A DNA stretch of 64,000 nucleotides. It comes from Chimonanthus salicifolius. Taxonomy: Eukaryota; Streptophyta; Magnoliopsida; Laurales; Calycanthaceae. This document shows, piece by piece, positions 34,293 to 45,177 of this stretch. The translations under genes were made by a program, and so were the position numbers. The DNA is taken from contig CM023538.1 in assembly GCA_013350335.1 (NCBI GenBank), positions 61,989,080-62,053,079 on the forward strand, written 5' to 3'. Every line of letters starts with the position of its first letter. Within the stretch, counting starts at the first letter, position 1. The notes beneath the pieces are model-generated. The model saw nothing but the letters and a program-made list of their open reading frames with translations, made no database searches and had not been told where the DNA came from.

Positions 34293-35374
34293 ATGCATTC
34301 TCCTTGGACTGCTCACCTGGATGCTGCACTTCGTGTTATTCGATACTTGAAGGGTTCCATCACTAAGGGGATCCTTTTGTCTTCCTCAAGCAACCTTCAT
34401 CTCCAAGGTTTCTGTGATTCAGATTGGGCTGGTTGTCCTTCTACTCGGCGTTCCACCACTGGCTACTGTACCTTCTTCGGTTCCAATATCATCTCTTGGA
34501 AGACTAAGAAGCAGAATACTATTTCTCGCTCCTCCACTGAAGCAGAGTATCGCGCAATGGCAACTTTGACTTGTGAACTTCAATGGTTGAAATACCTACT
34601 CACCGATCTTGGTATTCCTCATCCATCTCCTGTCACTTTATTTTGTGATAATCAAGCTGCCCTTTTAACGACCCGTCCCGCTAGCACAATATTGTCCGCT
34701 TTGGGCCTACACACGGACCCGCACGGCTTTGCTTTGGCGAGCTAACCCACTGTTGCTCCCAAAAGGCCTTGTGCTAGAAGGAGGAAGGCCACTACTTATA
34801 TACCAGGGAACTTCCAATGCCACTAGCAATGTGGGACTTTTTGGAGCAGGGTATTACAATCTACCCCCCTTAAAGCCAGAGCCGTCCTCGGCTCTGCACA
34901 CACAACAACCAAGCCCACACCCTCAGGCAGAGAGTTGAACCATGCTCTAATACCATTTGTAACGACCCGTCCCGCTAGCACAATATTGTCCGCTTTGGGC
35001 CTACACACGGACCCGCACGGCTTTGCTTTGGCGAGCCAACCCACTGTTGCTCCCAAAAGGCCTTGTGCTAGAAGGAGGAAGGCCACTACTTATATACCAG
35101 GGAACTTTCAATGCCACTAGCAATGTGGGACTTTTTGGAGCAAGGTATTACAGCCCTGCACATCGCCAACAATCCAGTTTTTCATGAGAGGACGAAACAT
35201 ATTGACCTTGATTGTCATTTTGTTAGAGAGAAGCTTCAGTCTGGCCTCTTAGTTCTTCGGCACATTCCTTCTTCTAATCAACTTGCGGACGTCTTCACCA
35301 AACCTTTAGGCAAGGACCCCTTTCATACATTGATACGCAAGTTCGGCGTTATCCACATACACGCTCCAACTTGA
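34293..35374 (+). pseudogene. Copia RNase H, split by a nested TRIM
   Basis: RNase H motifs F-C-D-S-D-W-A-G, S-S-T-E-A-E-Y and C-D-N-Q-A-A-L are readable up to 34658. A 489-bp TRIM interrupts the frame, and the C-terminal part (H-T-K-H-I-D-type segment, then L-A-D-V-F-T-K-P-L) continues from 35158 to a stop at 35372-35374. If the TRIM and one target duplication are ignored, the two halves are contiguous. Confidence 0.9.
34664..35152 (-). mobile_element. TRIM nested in the copia RNase H
   Basis: Two 195-bp LTRs (34664-34858 and 34958-35152) flank 99 bp. Read on the minus strand the LTR is TGTAATACC...GGTCGTTACA. The primer-binding site is TGGTATTAGAGC, and the polypurine tract is TTTAAGGGGGG. 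The target duplication is GCCCT (34659-34663, 35153-35157). The outer end of the left LTR has TT in place of TG. The LTRs differ at four positions. The termini and the words CGTGCGGG and GGCCCAAAGCGGACAATAT tie it to the TRIM at 2432. Confidence 0.95.
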
Positions 35375-35381
35375 GGGGGAG

Positions 35382-35618
35382 TATTAGAATTGATCTTATC
35401 ATCTTATCTTCTTATCTCTTATCATCTTATCTTTTTATCTCTTATCCCTACATTTAGGGATTTGATTTCATGTGATTATCTTTGTATTTATCTTTTCTAT
35501 CTTTGTATTTATCTTTTCTTTATCTGTATACCTCAGTTCTTCTATTAATACAAAGGATATACGGGTCTCTCAATACAGAAGAGAGAACACAAATTTACTC
35601 TCCATATTCAATTTGACA
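35382..35618 (+). repeat. 3' LTR of the copia element
   Basis: 237 bp, preceded by the polypurine tract TGAGGGGGAG. It differs from the 5' LTR by two substitutions and two short tandem duplications (23 and 21 bp, in ATCTTATCT- and TATCTTTGTATTTATC-type sequence) that account for the extra 44 bp. Confidence 0.95.
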
Positions 35619-37806
35619 GAACTCAAATTCGAACTCGACTCTAAATTGCAATTAAGTTTTTTGACAAGTTCACTATCAATACAAAATGATTACTTCCCAT
35701 AGTGTTATTCAATGTATGTGACTAGAGAGATTTACACATGTTAAAAGATTAATCAGGTGCTCTAAAAGACATAGACATCTTGATGTTAAAAAAATGGTTA
35801 GCGATCCTCCCACGGGCATTTTGTGTTTAGCGACATTGGTTTTAGTGTATTCTTGATTTTACCCTTCGCATGAACAAAAAAATTTCGATAGGCTGATTTT
35901 TACTGTTCATGTGAATTTCGGCGAGCCGATTTGCATTGTTCATGAATTTTGGCGGGTCGATTTGCACTACTCATGAATTTTGGCGAGTCGACTTGCAATT
36001 TTGGTGAGCCGATTGTTCTGTTTATAAATTTTGGTGAACCGATTTGCACTGTTTATGAATTTTGGCAAGCCGATTTGCACTATTTATGAATTTTTGACAT
36101 TCATTTTTCTTCAGTACTGCAGGTGGAAGGCAAATTGGATATCACAGTAAAATCCATGTCTGTATACACAAAATACTCGTGGGAGGATCGCTTGCCTAAA
36201 AAAATATCTTGTAATTGTATATGAAAATCAATGTTTGCAACATCAATGTCGGACAAGGGACCCGAGTTCCATGACATTATTTCTCTGCATATAAAACGAT
36301 TTTATGAGACTTTGGTGCTTGATAAAGAGAGAATGACAATATCTCTTATTATATCATATCAGCAGTCTGGACTATAGTTCGATATTATTATTTTCTATTG
36401 TAAGTCATGCTTACATCTATTTCAAAAACCCTTCTTCCGAAAACTTGCTTGAGATTTTAAAGAAAAAACTTTCTGAATGTAAAACTCAAGCAAACAGTGT
36501 TGGCAACATCAATGTCAGAGAAGGGACCCAAGTTCCATAACCTAATTTGTCTACATATAGAGAGACTTTGGTGTTTGATAAAGATAGAATGACAATATCT
36601 CTTATTATAGCAGCAGCAACCACACAATGAAGATTTGATTTGATTGCCATACACAAATTCACCCAAAAAGAAATCTTTCTATATCTGTGATTGCCCATCA
36701 TCTGTTTATCATTCTAATTTCATTTCGAGGCTGAATATCAATAAAAGAAGTGATGACTGAGTTCATTAAGAGGGGCTATTAGTTCTTTTTCTACAATAAG
36801 GAGATCCCTTCTTTATATCGGAGGTGAGACTAATTTCACCGACAAATGTAAACCTTTAATCTAGACACACTAGTTAAGTTTAAGGAGAGTGGTCTGTTGG
36901 AATTGAGCGTAAATCGTACTCAAGACCCACTTCATCGTGATGTTCCGTCTTGTAAACTTCTAACTTAACATGACAAATTCGTCACGAGCTCTCCTAATTT
37001 AGTTTGATTCTCTTTATATAATTATATTTTTTAATATTAATTTTATGAAATTAAAGTATAGACTGTGAGTGTGTTGATTATAAAAAAATCCATTTAAACA
37101 TATTTATTTATTTGGCTTAATCAAATAAAATTAATAGTTGTTTGAAAACTCCACTTCAACTATATATTTAATTTAATTTAAATCAAATAAGTTATATATG
37201 TTGTGAAATAGAACTATTCTTTGTGAAATAGAATTATTCTTACTCTTGTATAAATAATTACTTATTTGATTTTATAATATTAATGAATCTTTTTACAAGA
37301 TATTATTTATGTTAAGTCTAGAACTATGTCATGATAGCATGGCCCTCCATATTTGGTGTTCTCTAAGCATCTCACCGTGCTACTAATGAATTGGTCTCAG
37401 GAAGAAACGCGGAAGTCCATCTCACCATGCTAATTAATGGGAGAGAGAGAGAGAGAGTGACTGCGAACTTCAGACCCCTCTCATGTGTACTGTGCATGTA
37501 AAACAAACATTAATATTATATTAGAAAACCATGATTTAATATATTCTTGAGATAGAATTTTCTTTCAAAAGTTAGTCGTGAGATTAGGGTACCTCAACTA
37601 TTATACAAATTCATTAGTTTATCAAATTACATCAGCAAAAACAACACACCAAGACAATTACAACGCAGTAAGTCAGAAAGGGGAGATTATTTGAAATAAG
37701 GCTGAAGCAGAGTAAGAAGCTGGAGGAGAATTGCAACAATCACAGATATGATTGCCCATGGATTGTCATAGTAAATCCGAGTCAAACTCGCTCTCCACAC
37801 AACCCA
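35619..37806. repeat. Segmental duplication, block B, right part
   Basis: It resumes at AACTCAAATTCGAACTCG (5108 in A) and runs through the ORF remnant at 36457-36701 into the 3' end of the DUF247 gene at 37687. Block A ends inside the matching gene end. Confidence 0.85.
35796..36196. mobile_element. Mutator-like MITE with internal minisatellite
   Basis: 401 bp, with terminal inverted repeats of about 31 bp (GGTTAGCGATCCTCCCACG / GGCAAGCGATCCTCCCACG) and a perfect 9-bp target duplication TAAAAAAAT (35787-35795, 36197-36205). Block A has the empty site at about 5280. The interior holds about six units of a 30-bp repeat, GAATTTTGGCGAGCCGATTT plus GCACTGTTCAT. There is no coding sequence. Confidence 0.93.
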
Positions 37807-39228
37807 AGGCTTGTGATAATACTCTTCAATCCCTTTAATGACATCTCGGAGATACAAATCCTTGTTATACAAGCTCACCTCTTTGCCCATCTTGTTGAAT
37901 ACAGCAGCCAAATCATCATTGGTGCCCAACCATTTCTTGATTATCCCACTTTCATAAAGAATTCTCACATCCTTTGCATGGTTGATGAGAAAATCCATGA
38001 AGATAGTATACCCTGATATGTATGGAGTGTGGAGAGAATTGCTGTGCAGAGTATAGTAACACTGCTCGAAAACAAGAAGATTCATGAATACAGAAGTGGC
38101 CCATTCTTCAAAGTACAGAGGGGGGATCTCGATCACTGCTTTATGAAACTTGGTTTGACACTTTATATCAAAGAAACTTTCAGCTTTCCTATTCCGCCTG
38201 AATTCGAATCCTGCTTGTTGAAGCTCTGAAGCAGAGGGTATCTTTACTCTGTTTTCTGATTCTTGTCTTGCTGGGTGCTTTCCATGTCGAATTTTGATGA
38301 TATGTAATCCTTCCAATCTATGTTTCTCTGATCTATCATCATCTCTAGGGTGGGGAACGACTGAAGCATAGAATAAATGGAGCAGATGCTTGAATGGAAC
38401 ATTAGAATGGCTGGCACTTACATTACCCACTTCGGGGAAATTGATTAGGACATCAGTATCGGTGCCGCTCAGCATCTTTTTGAAGAACTTGAAAGCCATT
38501 TCTGTAAGATTTTGGTCAGGAATATCCATGAGTTGGAATATGCATTGGAGAATAAGGAAAGGAATTTGATTTTCCAACTTGAGCAAGTCGATCACTAGCA
38601 TCTTTTTCATGTCTTCATTTTTCAAAACAGAGTTCTTTATAATTGAGTCCTCTGCAAATCCATCGCCCCATCCGACTGTCGTCCTGTAAAAGAGCTCGAT
38701 GATGAAGCAACCATCTAATACCATCATCTCTACAAAAGCATAGCTGTTCAACGATCGGAGTTTCTGCGAGTAACACTCCCTGGCTTTTCCCTCCTCCTTC
38801 CTGACAGTTCTCAAGCACTGCTTCAACCAATTCGTTCCCCTTCTCTCGACGATGGAATTCAGATAGCTCTTCTTCACGTCCTCCATGACTCGCAGTTGGT
38901 TCCTTCTTTTAGCATTGTGAAATGGGCCAATTGAGATTAGATGAGGTTCGTAAGGATATTGACCCAGTTGGCGAAAGCGCTCCGGAACCTTCTGGATGGG
39001 AAATGAACATTCTGATTCTGAACCATAATCATCATCCCTTTTTTTCTTGATGGAATCCATGAAATTATTCACCCACCCTTTCTCCCAGTTCAGTTCCTTG
39101 TCAACAGAATTTGCATCCCCATCTTCATCTACTCTATGTAAGATAGGAGAGAAGGAAGTCTCCTTGTTATCTCCTTCCTCACCACTCTCTGTGGAAACCA
39201 TAACTTTCCCACAAGTAGTAGTTGCCAT
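37687..39228 (-). CDS. DUF247 domain protein, intact, single exon
   Basis: A 513-residue protein starting at a true ATG (39226-39228). An N-terminal extension of about 70 residues, acidic and lysine-rich, precedes the domain. Landmarks: CSFPIQKVP (residues 74-82, in place of the usual C-S-I-H-R-V-P), LISIGPFH (97-104), M-E-D-V-K-K-S-Y-L, MMVLDGCFIIELF (168-180), DLLKLENQIPFLIL, F-E-Q-C-Y-Y, F-M-D-F-L-I and a C-terminal hydrophobic anchor around W-A-I-I-S-V-I-V-A. It is closest to the gene at 58626, whose final 40 residues are nearly identical. Its 3' end is duplicated at 6881-6999. No disabling change is visible. Function is unknown beyond family membership, and a single-pass membrane protein is likely. 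Confidence 0.95.
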   Translation of the reverse strand: MATTTCGKVMVSTESGEEGDNKETSFSPILHRVDEDGDANSVDKELNWEKGWVNNFMDSIKKKRDDDYGSESECSFPIQKVPERFRQLGQYPYEPHLISIGPFHNAKRRNQLRVMEDVKKSYLNSIVERRGTNWLKQCLRTVRKEEGKARECYSQKLRSLNSYAFVEMMVLDGCFIIELFYRTTVGWGDGFAEDSIIKNSVLKNEDMKKMLVIDLLKLENQIPFLILQCIFQLMDIPDQNLTEMAFKFFKKMLSGTDTDVLINFPEVGNVSASHSNVPFKHLLHLFYASVVPHPRDDDRSEKHRLEGLHIIKIRHGKHPARQESENRVKIPSASELQQAGFEFRRNRKAESFFDIKCQTKFHKAVIEIPPLYFEEWATSVFMNLLVFEQCYYTLHSNSLHTPYISGYTIFMDFLINHAKDVRILYESGIIKKWLGTNDDLAAVFNKMGKEVSLYNKDLYLRDVIKGIEEYYHKPWVVWRASLTRIYYDNPWAIISVIVAILLQLLTLLQPYFK

Positions 39229-39977
39229 TTGATGCTAAGCTCTAATGGGATTTCACAGAAAATGGTAGGACTTCAGTTTCAGAAATGAGAACCACCATGA
39301 GCTATCAAGTGTACTGGTAGAATTCCTTAAATAAAAGGGAAGATATTGGATGTATTGTATCATTTATCTTCAATTAACCTACTCGAACTGGTTTACTCTG
39401 CTTTAGTTAACTAACATATGAAATTTAAACTTTGGTTATAGGTGTTAAGTTGGGTCTATCTAATATGTGATAAGAATAGCTCTAAAGCTTTTTGAGATAT
39501 TGGTTAGGTCCTATCTTTTGGTTGTCGGGCTACGAACACGAGTTTCACATTAAAAGTGTAGAAGTAGATCTAAAAATTTATAAACGACTTAGTTCACTCC
39601 ATCTAAAAGGCTAGTCTTTTGAACCAGATATCGATGTCCTAACAAATAGAATTAAAGGCAGGTCTCATACTACCTCATGTAGACTCAGGAGATCCTCTAA
39701 GTAGATAGGATACTAGCCTCCTTCAAGCGGAGATTCTTAGAGCCGTGAACAAGTCCCTAGGAATTTATAAATTACTTGGATCATTCACCTAATAGATTAG
39801 TCTTTTGGACTGGATATCTATTCCTCATATTGGTATTATATTGGTATCATATTATGTACTCACTTATCATGTGTTTTTAATAGGGTTTAACTTATACGCA
39901 TTGAATTGGGTTACAAGTAGAATAAAGAATTTTATTTTTCATATTCTATCAACTATAAAAATTGAGAGATCTATTTT
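39229..39977. other. Upstream region of the DUF247 gene, no other gene
   Basis: The promoter of the minus-strand gene must lie here, but I could not assign a convincing TATA position. Otherwise unique-looking AT-rich sequence. Confidence 0.4.
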
Positions 39978-40130
39978 GTTATTTTTTTTTTAATTTATAT
40001 ATGAGAAACTGCAGGATACTCAGCGTAAAAGCCCCATGGGTGAGCCTACTACTCGTAGGGCACACCAAAGTTAGACCATGGGAGTGCTAACCTAAAACCA
40101 ATTGAACTACACTATATAAGTTAGATATTA
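39978..40130 (-). mobile_element. Family-1 SINE
   Basis: The poly-T start (minus-strand tail), GAGAAACTGCAGGATACTCA, CGTAAAAGCCCCATGGGTGA, GGCACACCAAAGTTAG and ACCAATTGAACTACAC match the SINE at 3925, including part of the tRNA-like head. Confidence 0.75.
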
Positions 40131-40206
40131 ATAGACTTTGAATCTGGCTTCACTTGCTGATGTAAATTTGAAATTTGACATGGATAAATATCTTCTAAGT
40201 TTTAAC

Positions 40207-40209
<3 letters not shown>

Positions 40210-40264
<55 letters not shown>
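40210..40264. repeat. (TA)n microsatellite
   Basis: About 27 TA units in intergenic DNA. Confidence 0.95.
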
Positions 40265-40268
<4 letters not shown>

Positions 40269-40934
40269 GATCCATATTTATTTATTTTCAATGTACGGAT
40301 GAGAAATAAAATTCAAATGGATAACAAAAGTTGCTATTGGACAACACTAAATTATCATTCCCCTGTCCCACCTTGTTAATCACTATCTTGTCCCTCTTGT
40401 CATTATTTTCTCAGAGTACACGAGATATTTTCAGCAACGAGAACTTGATAACTCAGTTATCTCGCATCAGAGTTTGGACCCGTATAGTGCTTGCTCATCA
40501 TTTTGAGTGGGTCATTAACATAAGAGTGTTAGGATTGGAACTGGTAATGGGTAGGTCTGGTCGGGTTAAGATGAAGTCTTATGCGGTTTGTGTCCTCGTC
40601 TAATTAGATGAATGTATTCATATAAATATGATAATAATTAAGTCAATTAAGAGTACTCAATAATTTTTTAATTTAGATTAGATCTATCTATTTATAAATA
40701 AGTTGAGGTTAAATTGAGTCGTGCCTTCTAATAGTTGTAGCAGCTGACATTGCTACCTGGAACTTTGAAATGCAATGCGTCCTTCATTTGGCCCTGACTT
40801 TAGGCGGAGTAGACCATCGACTAGGGCTCCTAAATAGATAGGCCTCCAAATAGATAGACTCTCAAGTCGAGTTCAATTTTTAAGTTTTTGGACCTTCTTT
40901 TATGTTATAAATTTATTTTAATGTTATTTTATCA

Positions 40935-41055
40935 ACAATGGGTCGGTGGTGCAATGGTAGTTCGTCTATTCTAGATCTTAATGTTTTATGTTTGATTCAC
41001 ATTGGGTTTAATTTTTCAATTGCTATTATTACTTGTATTCCATCTTTTTTTTAAA
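40935..41055 (+). mobile_element. Possible tRNA-derived SINE
   Basis: GGTGGTGCAATGGTAGTTCG resembles a tRNA A-box arm, and GTTTGATTCACA, about 45 bp further on, resembles a B box. A T/A-rich tail follows. It does not match SINE families 1-3 of this window, and flanking duplications were not found. Confidence 0.4.
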
Positions 41056-41059
41056 AAAA

Positions 41060-42210
41060 TTAAGAATTGGGATGATTAATTGACTCTATTATAAGATTAA
41101 AATGATTATATAAAGGTCCCTAAATGAGAAAACTTAGTGTTCACTCTAATATAGATAGTTGAATGGAAAGAAAATGAGTTTAAATTTGAATGACTGTTTT
41201 GTGCTTTATAGTTTATAAACGAGTGATAATTTTTTAATATAATTTTACTTTATAAGTTGTTTTAAATACTTTATATATTTTAGCATGTCAAGTACTCTTT
41301 TTAAATACAATAAAATAGTAATAAAAAATAAAAAATCAACATGCATAACACAAGTAGAAATTAAATTTGTCAAAAAAAAGATTGAATAAATTAACTATCT
41401 TATCTATTGAAAAAGATATGTTAAAAAAACTTGAATATAGTAATTTAATCAGTAATTTTGCATCTCAAAATCTAAGAATAATAAATTTTAAATAATACTT
41501 TGTTATAAATTTGATTATGATATTTTATTTGGATGTTTCACATTTCGTAAAAGAAATATCTGATTTTATTTTTTATGAGTATATAAAAGACTCATCTTAA
41601 GAGTTCGCTTGGAGCGTTAAAATCTCGGAGCCCGCAGTGATTGTTATAACTAAATAGACTCCAAGACCAGAAAGTTCACATGGTGTAGAGAATTACCAAT
41701 GGAAAATTTCTCTTTGTTAAATGACATGTTTGAGCCATCTCCTCAGTCCTAGTTGTGCTCCAACAAATGGTTAAGTGACCTTAATTGTGAACCTAAATCA
41801 ATGAAAAAGTTGGAATGAACTTCATTATCATTAAACCAATTGGACATTGTTTATTCTCGAGGCATAATTCATAACCACATGGTTGTTCATTCAATTAAAA
41901 TTATGAAGTGATTGATAGTAGGTCAAAAATGTATAGGAGAAATTATTGATTAGGTGAAGCTGATTTCTAAAATCAAAGACATAATAACTCTTTGGAATGA
42001 GCTTGATGGAATTCTTTTAAATGAATAAGATATTATTTTGTAGGGTTCACAATATATTAAATTAATGCTTGCATAAGATATTTTTCAGTGGAATGGTAGG
42101 ATAACATTATAAATATACTCGACCTATAACAGTTAAATCTTTTAAGTGAGTTACACGTGCAAAGCACTTGCATTGTATTAATTTATGTAAATTAAAAAGA
42201 AAATAATAAA
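41060..42210. other. Gene-free interval
   Basis: AT-rich, with no gene or bounded repeat recognised. Confidence 0.45.
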
Positions 42211-42212
42211 AA

Positions 42213-42350
42213 TATTATTATTATTATTATTATTATATTATTATTATTATGGTCTAACTTTGGTGTGCCCTAGGGGTAGCGGCCTCACCTGTGGGAGTTT
42301 TACGTTGGATATCCCGCAGTTTCCCACATGTAAATTAAAACAAAAACAAG
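42213..42350 (+). mobile_element. (TTA)n tract and 5'-truncated family-1 SINE
   Basis: A TTA/ATT microsatellite (42213-42250) abuts SINE body sequence on the plus strand: GGTCTAACTTTGGTGTGCCC, GGGAGTTTTACGTTGGATAT and CCCACATGTAAATTAAAACA. The tRNA-like head is missing. Confidence 0.75.
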
Positions 42351-42385
42351 TTTTGATCAATTTTAAAATGTAACTTGTGTAATTC

Positions 42386-43268
42386 CTAGTTCGTGGGAGG
42401 GGGTTATGGAGTATTGGTTCCTATTTGGATTGAGAAGTAGGAAAAAGATTGTTTGGAACTTGATCCCATCCGTGGTTTTGTGGTCAATTTGGAAGGAGAG
42501 GAATCTAAGGGTCTTTGAAGGGATGAATTCGGATTTTAATGGAATTTTTCACAATGCTAAGTGGAGATTGTGTTGTTGGCTTTGTACTAATAAGGAATTC
42601 AGGGATTTTAAAACCAATGACTTGTTCCAAGTATGGGAGGATTGCTTGATGAATCGTCCAAAAAGCAAGAGGGTGCGAGCCATGTGGTCTCCTCTAGTTT
42701 GTGGTGTCTTCAAATTTAATGTTGATGGTGCTTTGAGAGGTAAACCGAGTCCGGCTGGGGTCGGGGGTGTTCTTAGGGATCATTTGGGCACCATAAGCAT
42801 TATTTTTTCGAAATCTGTGGGGTCTAAGGAATCTAATGAGGCGGAACTTCTTGGTATACGGAGATCCTTAATCTGAGGATCTAAGTTAGGGGGGTTAAAT
42901 AAGTTATTAAGAGTGACTCATCCAACGCTATTAAATGGGCCAAAGGGGAGAAGCATCTACCATGGAGGCTGACTACTTTGATGAGGGAAATTAAAGGGTT
43001 GGTAGCAAGAATTGAGGTCTCATTCTCCGTCGTTAGCCGCTCTGCTAATGGGGTGACGGATTTTTTTGCAAAAAATGGTGTTGATGGAACTACCAGGGCC
43101 ACTTTTCACCTTCCTGGTGGATAATTTATATGGGTCTGTGTTTTAATGTTGGGTTCATGGGGTGTAAGTTTTTTGTTCTTTTGAAACCTATATCTCTTAG
43201 GCCTCATCTTTGTATTCTTACATTTGTATCTTTGTTCTATTAATGAAATTTTTCACCGTTCAAAAAAA
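42386..43268 (+). mobile_element. 5'-truncated L1-like LINE with target duplication
   Basis: It encodes the end of a plant L1-type ORF2. A basic segment (W-S-I-W-K-E-R-N-L-R-V-F) is followed by an RNase H-like domain (F-K-F-N-V-D-G-A, then G-V-G-G-V-L-R-D and E-S-N-E-A-E-L-L). A stop or frame break occurs near 42876, and the remaining RNase H end (S-R-S-A-N-G-V-T-D-F-F-A) reads in another frame to about 43122. A 3'-UTR and short A tail follow. A 14-bp near-perfect duplication AACTTGTGTAATTC / AACTTGTTTAATTC (42372-42385, 43269-43282) flanks it. Confidence 0.88.
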
Positions 43269-43564
43269 AACTTGTTTAATTCAATTAAAATATATTTTAA
43301 AATTTATAGTTAAACATAATATTTCTATGAACTCATCACATAAACTCGAAGTTGAGTTTGTAGATGGTAATCTGTCCACATGAAATGACAAATAGTGATA
43401 GTAATAATTGAGGCCCATTTGAGTCCAAGGTGCCCGATTTCGATCTCTAATCAAGCATTTATTTAAATTGATTCAACTTATACAAGTTAATGATACTCAA
43501 GGGATTTAATTCTGATATTTGTTGAGTCCACTTAATAGACAAATTTAAAAGTTATCATTTTAAA

Positions 43565-43775
43565 TGAATGATTGGTTAGTTTATTCAGTCAAAAGAGGAA
43601 AAGCCCAAGAAATAAAGAACAAGTTAAAGCCCACTGCTCGGGCCAGGCCAAATCACCAAAGAACTAAAAGACACAAAACAGTTCCAAAGGAGAAAGGAAC
43701 CAAATTAAACCACATCGTGGGTCAAGCCAGAACACAAAAGAGGCCAGAGAAGACAAAACTTGTAGTCTGTTAATT
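43565..43775 (-). mobile_element. LINE 3'-UTR fragment
   Basis: On the minus strand it has the CTGGCCCGAGCAGTGGGC signature shared with other LINE tails in the window. No reliable coding sequence remains. Confidence 0.4.
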
Positions 43776-44074
43776 TTAGAGATCTAAAAATGCAATTGTG
43801 TTTTTATTGAAAATTAATGTTTAATAAAAATGAAATTTTATACTTGCACAAGATAAAGTCAGACTTTTATTTCTTTTTAGTTTTACATTAAAAGTCAGTG
43901 ACTCTATATAACACTTGAGGCACCCCTTCCTCTCAATGGATAACTTTTGATAATGAGTTCTACTGAAAGAATGTCAACATGATTTTCTTCATTTAACTCA
44001 GCCGATATAAAATACATTTATGGTATTTAAAACAATTTAAAAGCAAATTCAATCAATAAATAAAGCAAATGGAA

Positions 44075-44636
44075 GGCTAGCAATCATCCCACAAGTGTTT
44101 TGCGTACACAGACACAGATTTTATTGTGTTTCCCATTTTGTAGGACTGAAATCGGGCTGGGTCGGGTCGGGTTTTTTAAAACCCAACCTGTCCCGAGTTG
44201 CTAATATATAGAACCCGACCCGAAGTTTTGACCCGGACGTCTTGACCCAACCCAACCCGAATTTTAACCCGACTCAACCCGAAACCCGACCCGACCCGCA
44301 TTTTGAACCTACTTTAGCCTACTTTTTACCGGGTCGGGTCGGGTTAGCTTAAAAATCTCTCAACCCAACACGACTGGAATTCAATCTGGGTTTCTGAGTT
44401 CTCAACCCGACCCGATCTGCTAACCCGACCGGCATGATTTTCGGGTTGGGTCATGCGGGTTCGGGCCAAAACCCGACCCGAGTTTCACCCCTACCATTTT
44501 GCCCTTGGAAATCGGCTCACCGAACCAATGATTCTAGTATTGTAAGGGTTCGGTGAGCCGATTTAGAGAGTTTGGCGAGTCGATTTTCAAGGGCAAAATG
44601 GGAAACATTGTAAAACCTGTGTTTGTGTACATAATC
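44075..44636. mobile_element. Mutator-like MITE interrupted by a hAT MITE
   Basis: The left end GGCTAGCAATCATCCCACAA matches the terminal repeat of the MITE at 35796. The inner arms GTACACAGACACAG...TTTCCCATTTTG and CAAAATGGGAAA...CTGTGTTTGTGTAC are inverted. The interior has GGTGAGCCGATTT words. The right terminus is decayed. Confidence 0.65.
44141..44493. mobile_element. hAT-type MITE nested in a Mutator-like MITE
   Basis: 353 bp. The ends TAGGACTGAAA / TAGGGGTGAAA are inverted repeats, and an 8-bp target duplication CCATTTTG (44133-44140, 44494-44501) is perfect. Both features are typical of hAT elements. The interior is dominated by CCCGACCCG / CGGGTCGGG words and can fold on itself. There is no coding sequence. 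Confidence 0.92.
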
Positions 44637-45177
44637 CTTTTTCAACTACTACATCTGTGTTGCAAACCTAATTATGCTCCTTGGGTCAGACCAAATCTAA
44701 AATACCCTACTTGAATTTACCCAAGAATGAAGAATACATCTTATGAAGGCAATCAACAAGCAGTCCACTTGGATTTACTCGTGGACTTCGATTGAGAACT
44801 CTCCCACTCACGCATTTTCCTGATAACCTTGTCTTTTATAAGAAATTCATCACATAACATGAGAGAAGAAGTGTTCTAAACTATTGAAAATTCACTTCAA
44901 TGTTTAGTAAACATCTACTTAACTTTCACAGAAGAAACATTATTTTTAAAGCATGATTGAAGCTAACAAATTGGATTTACTCGCGTATAATCTTTTTAAT
45001 AAAATGGTTATTCTCACTCTATATTAAAGATGGGATTAATCTTATGAATATATTAAACCGCAGTAAATCAAGATTCAGGAAAGTACATGAAAATGAAGAT
45101 GTGGGGCAAACACTGAGAGTCTGAAGAAGAGCTATGCAGTATCAAATTTGATCTTTGCTCGAATGGTGAAGAAAGTT

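Larger units (their letters stand above)
29593..35618 (+). mobile_element. Ty1/copia LTR retrotransposon, full length, coding-defective
   Basis: The order is 5' LTR, primer-binding site, leader with (TA)n, gag, protease, integrase, reverse transcriptase, RNase H, polypurine tract and 3' LTR. Integrase ahead of reverse transcriptase marks it as copia. A 5-bp target duplication GAACT flanks it (29588-29592, 35619-35623), and block A at about 5106 preserves the empty site. Coding sequence is broken by at least four nonsense codons, about four frameshifts and a nested TRIM (34664-35152), so it cannot supply its own proteins. Confidence 0.97.

Noticed and set aside
29593..35618. An intact, autonomous copia element
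   Set aside because: Several stop codons, frameshifts and a nested TRIM break the coding sequence.
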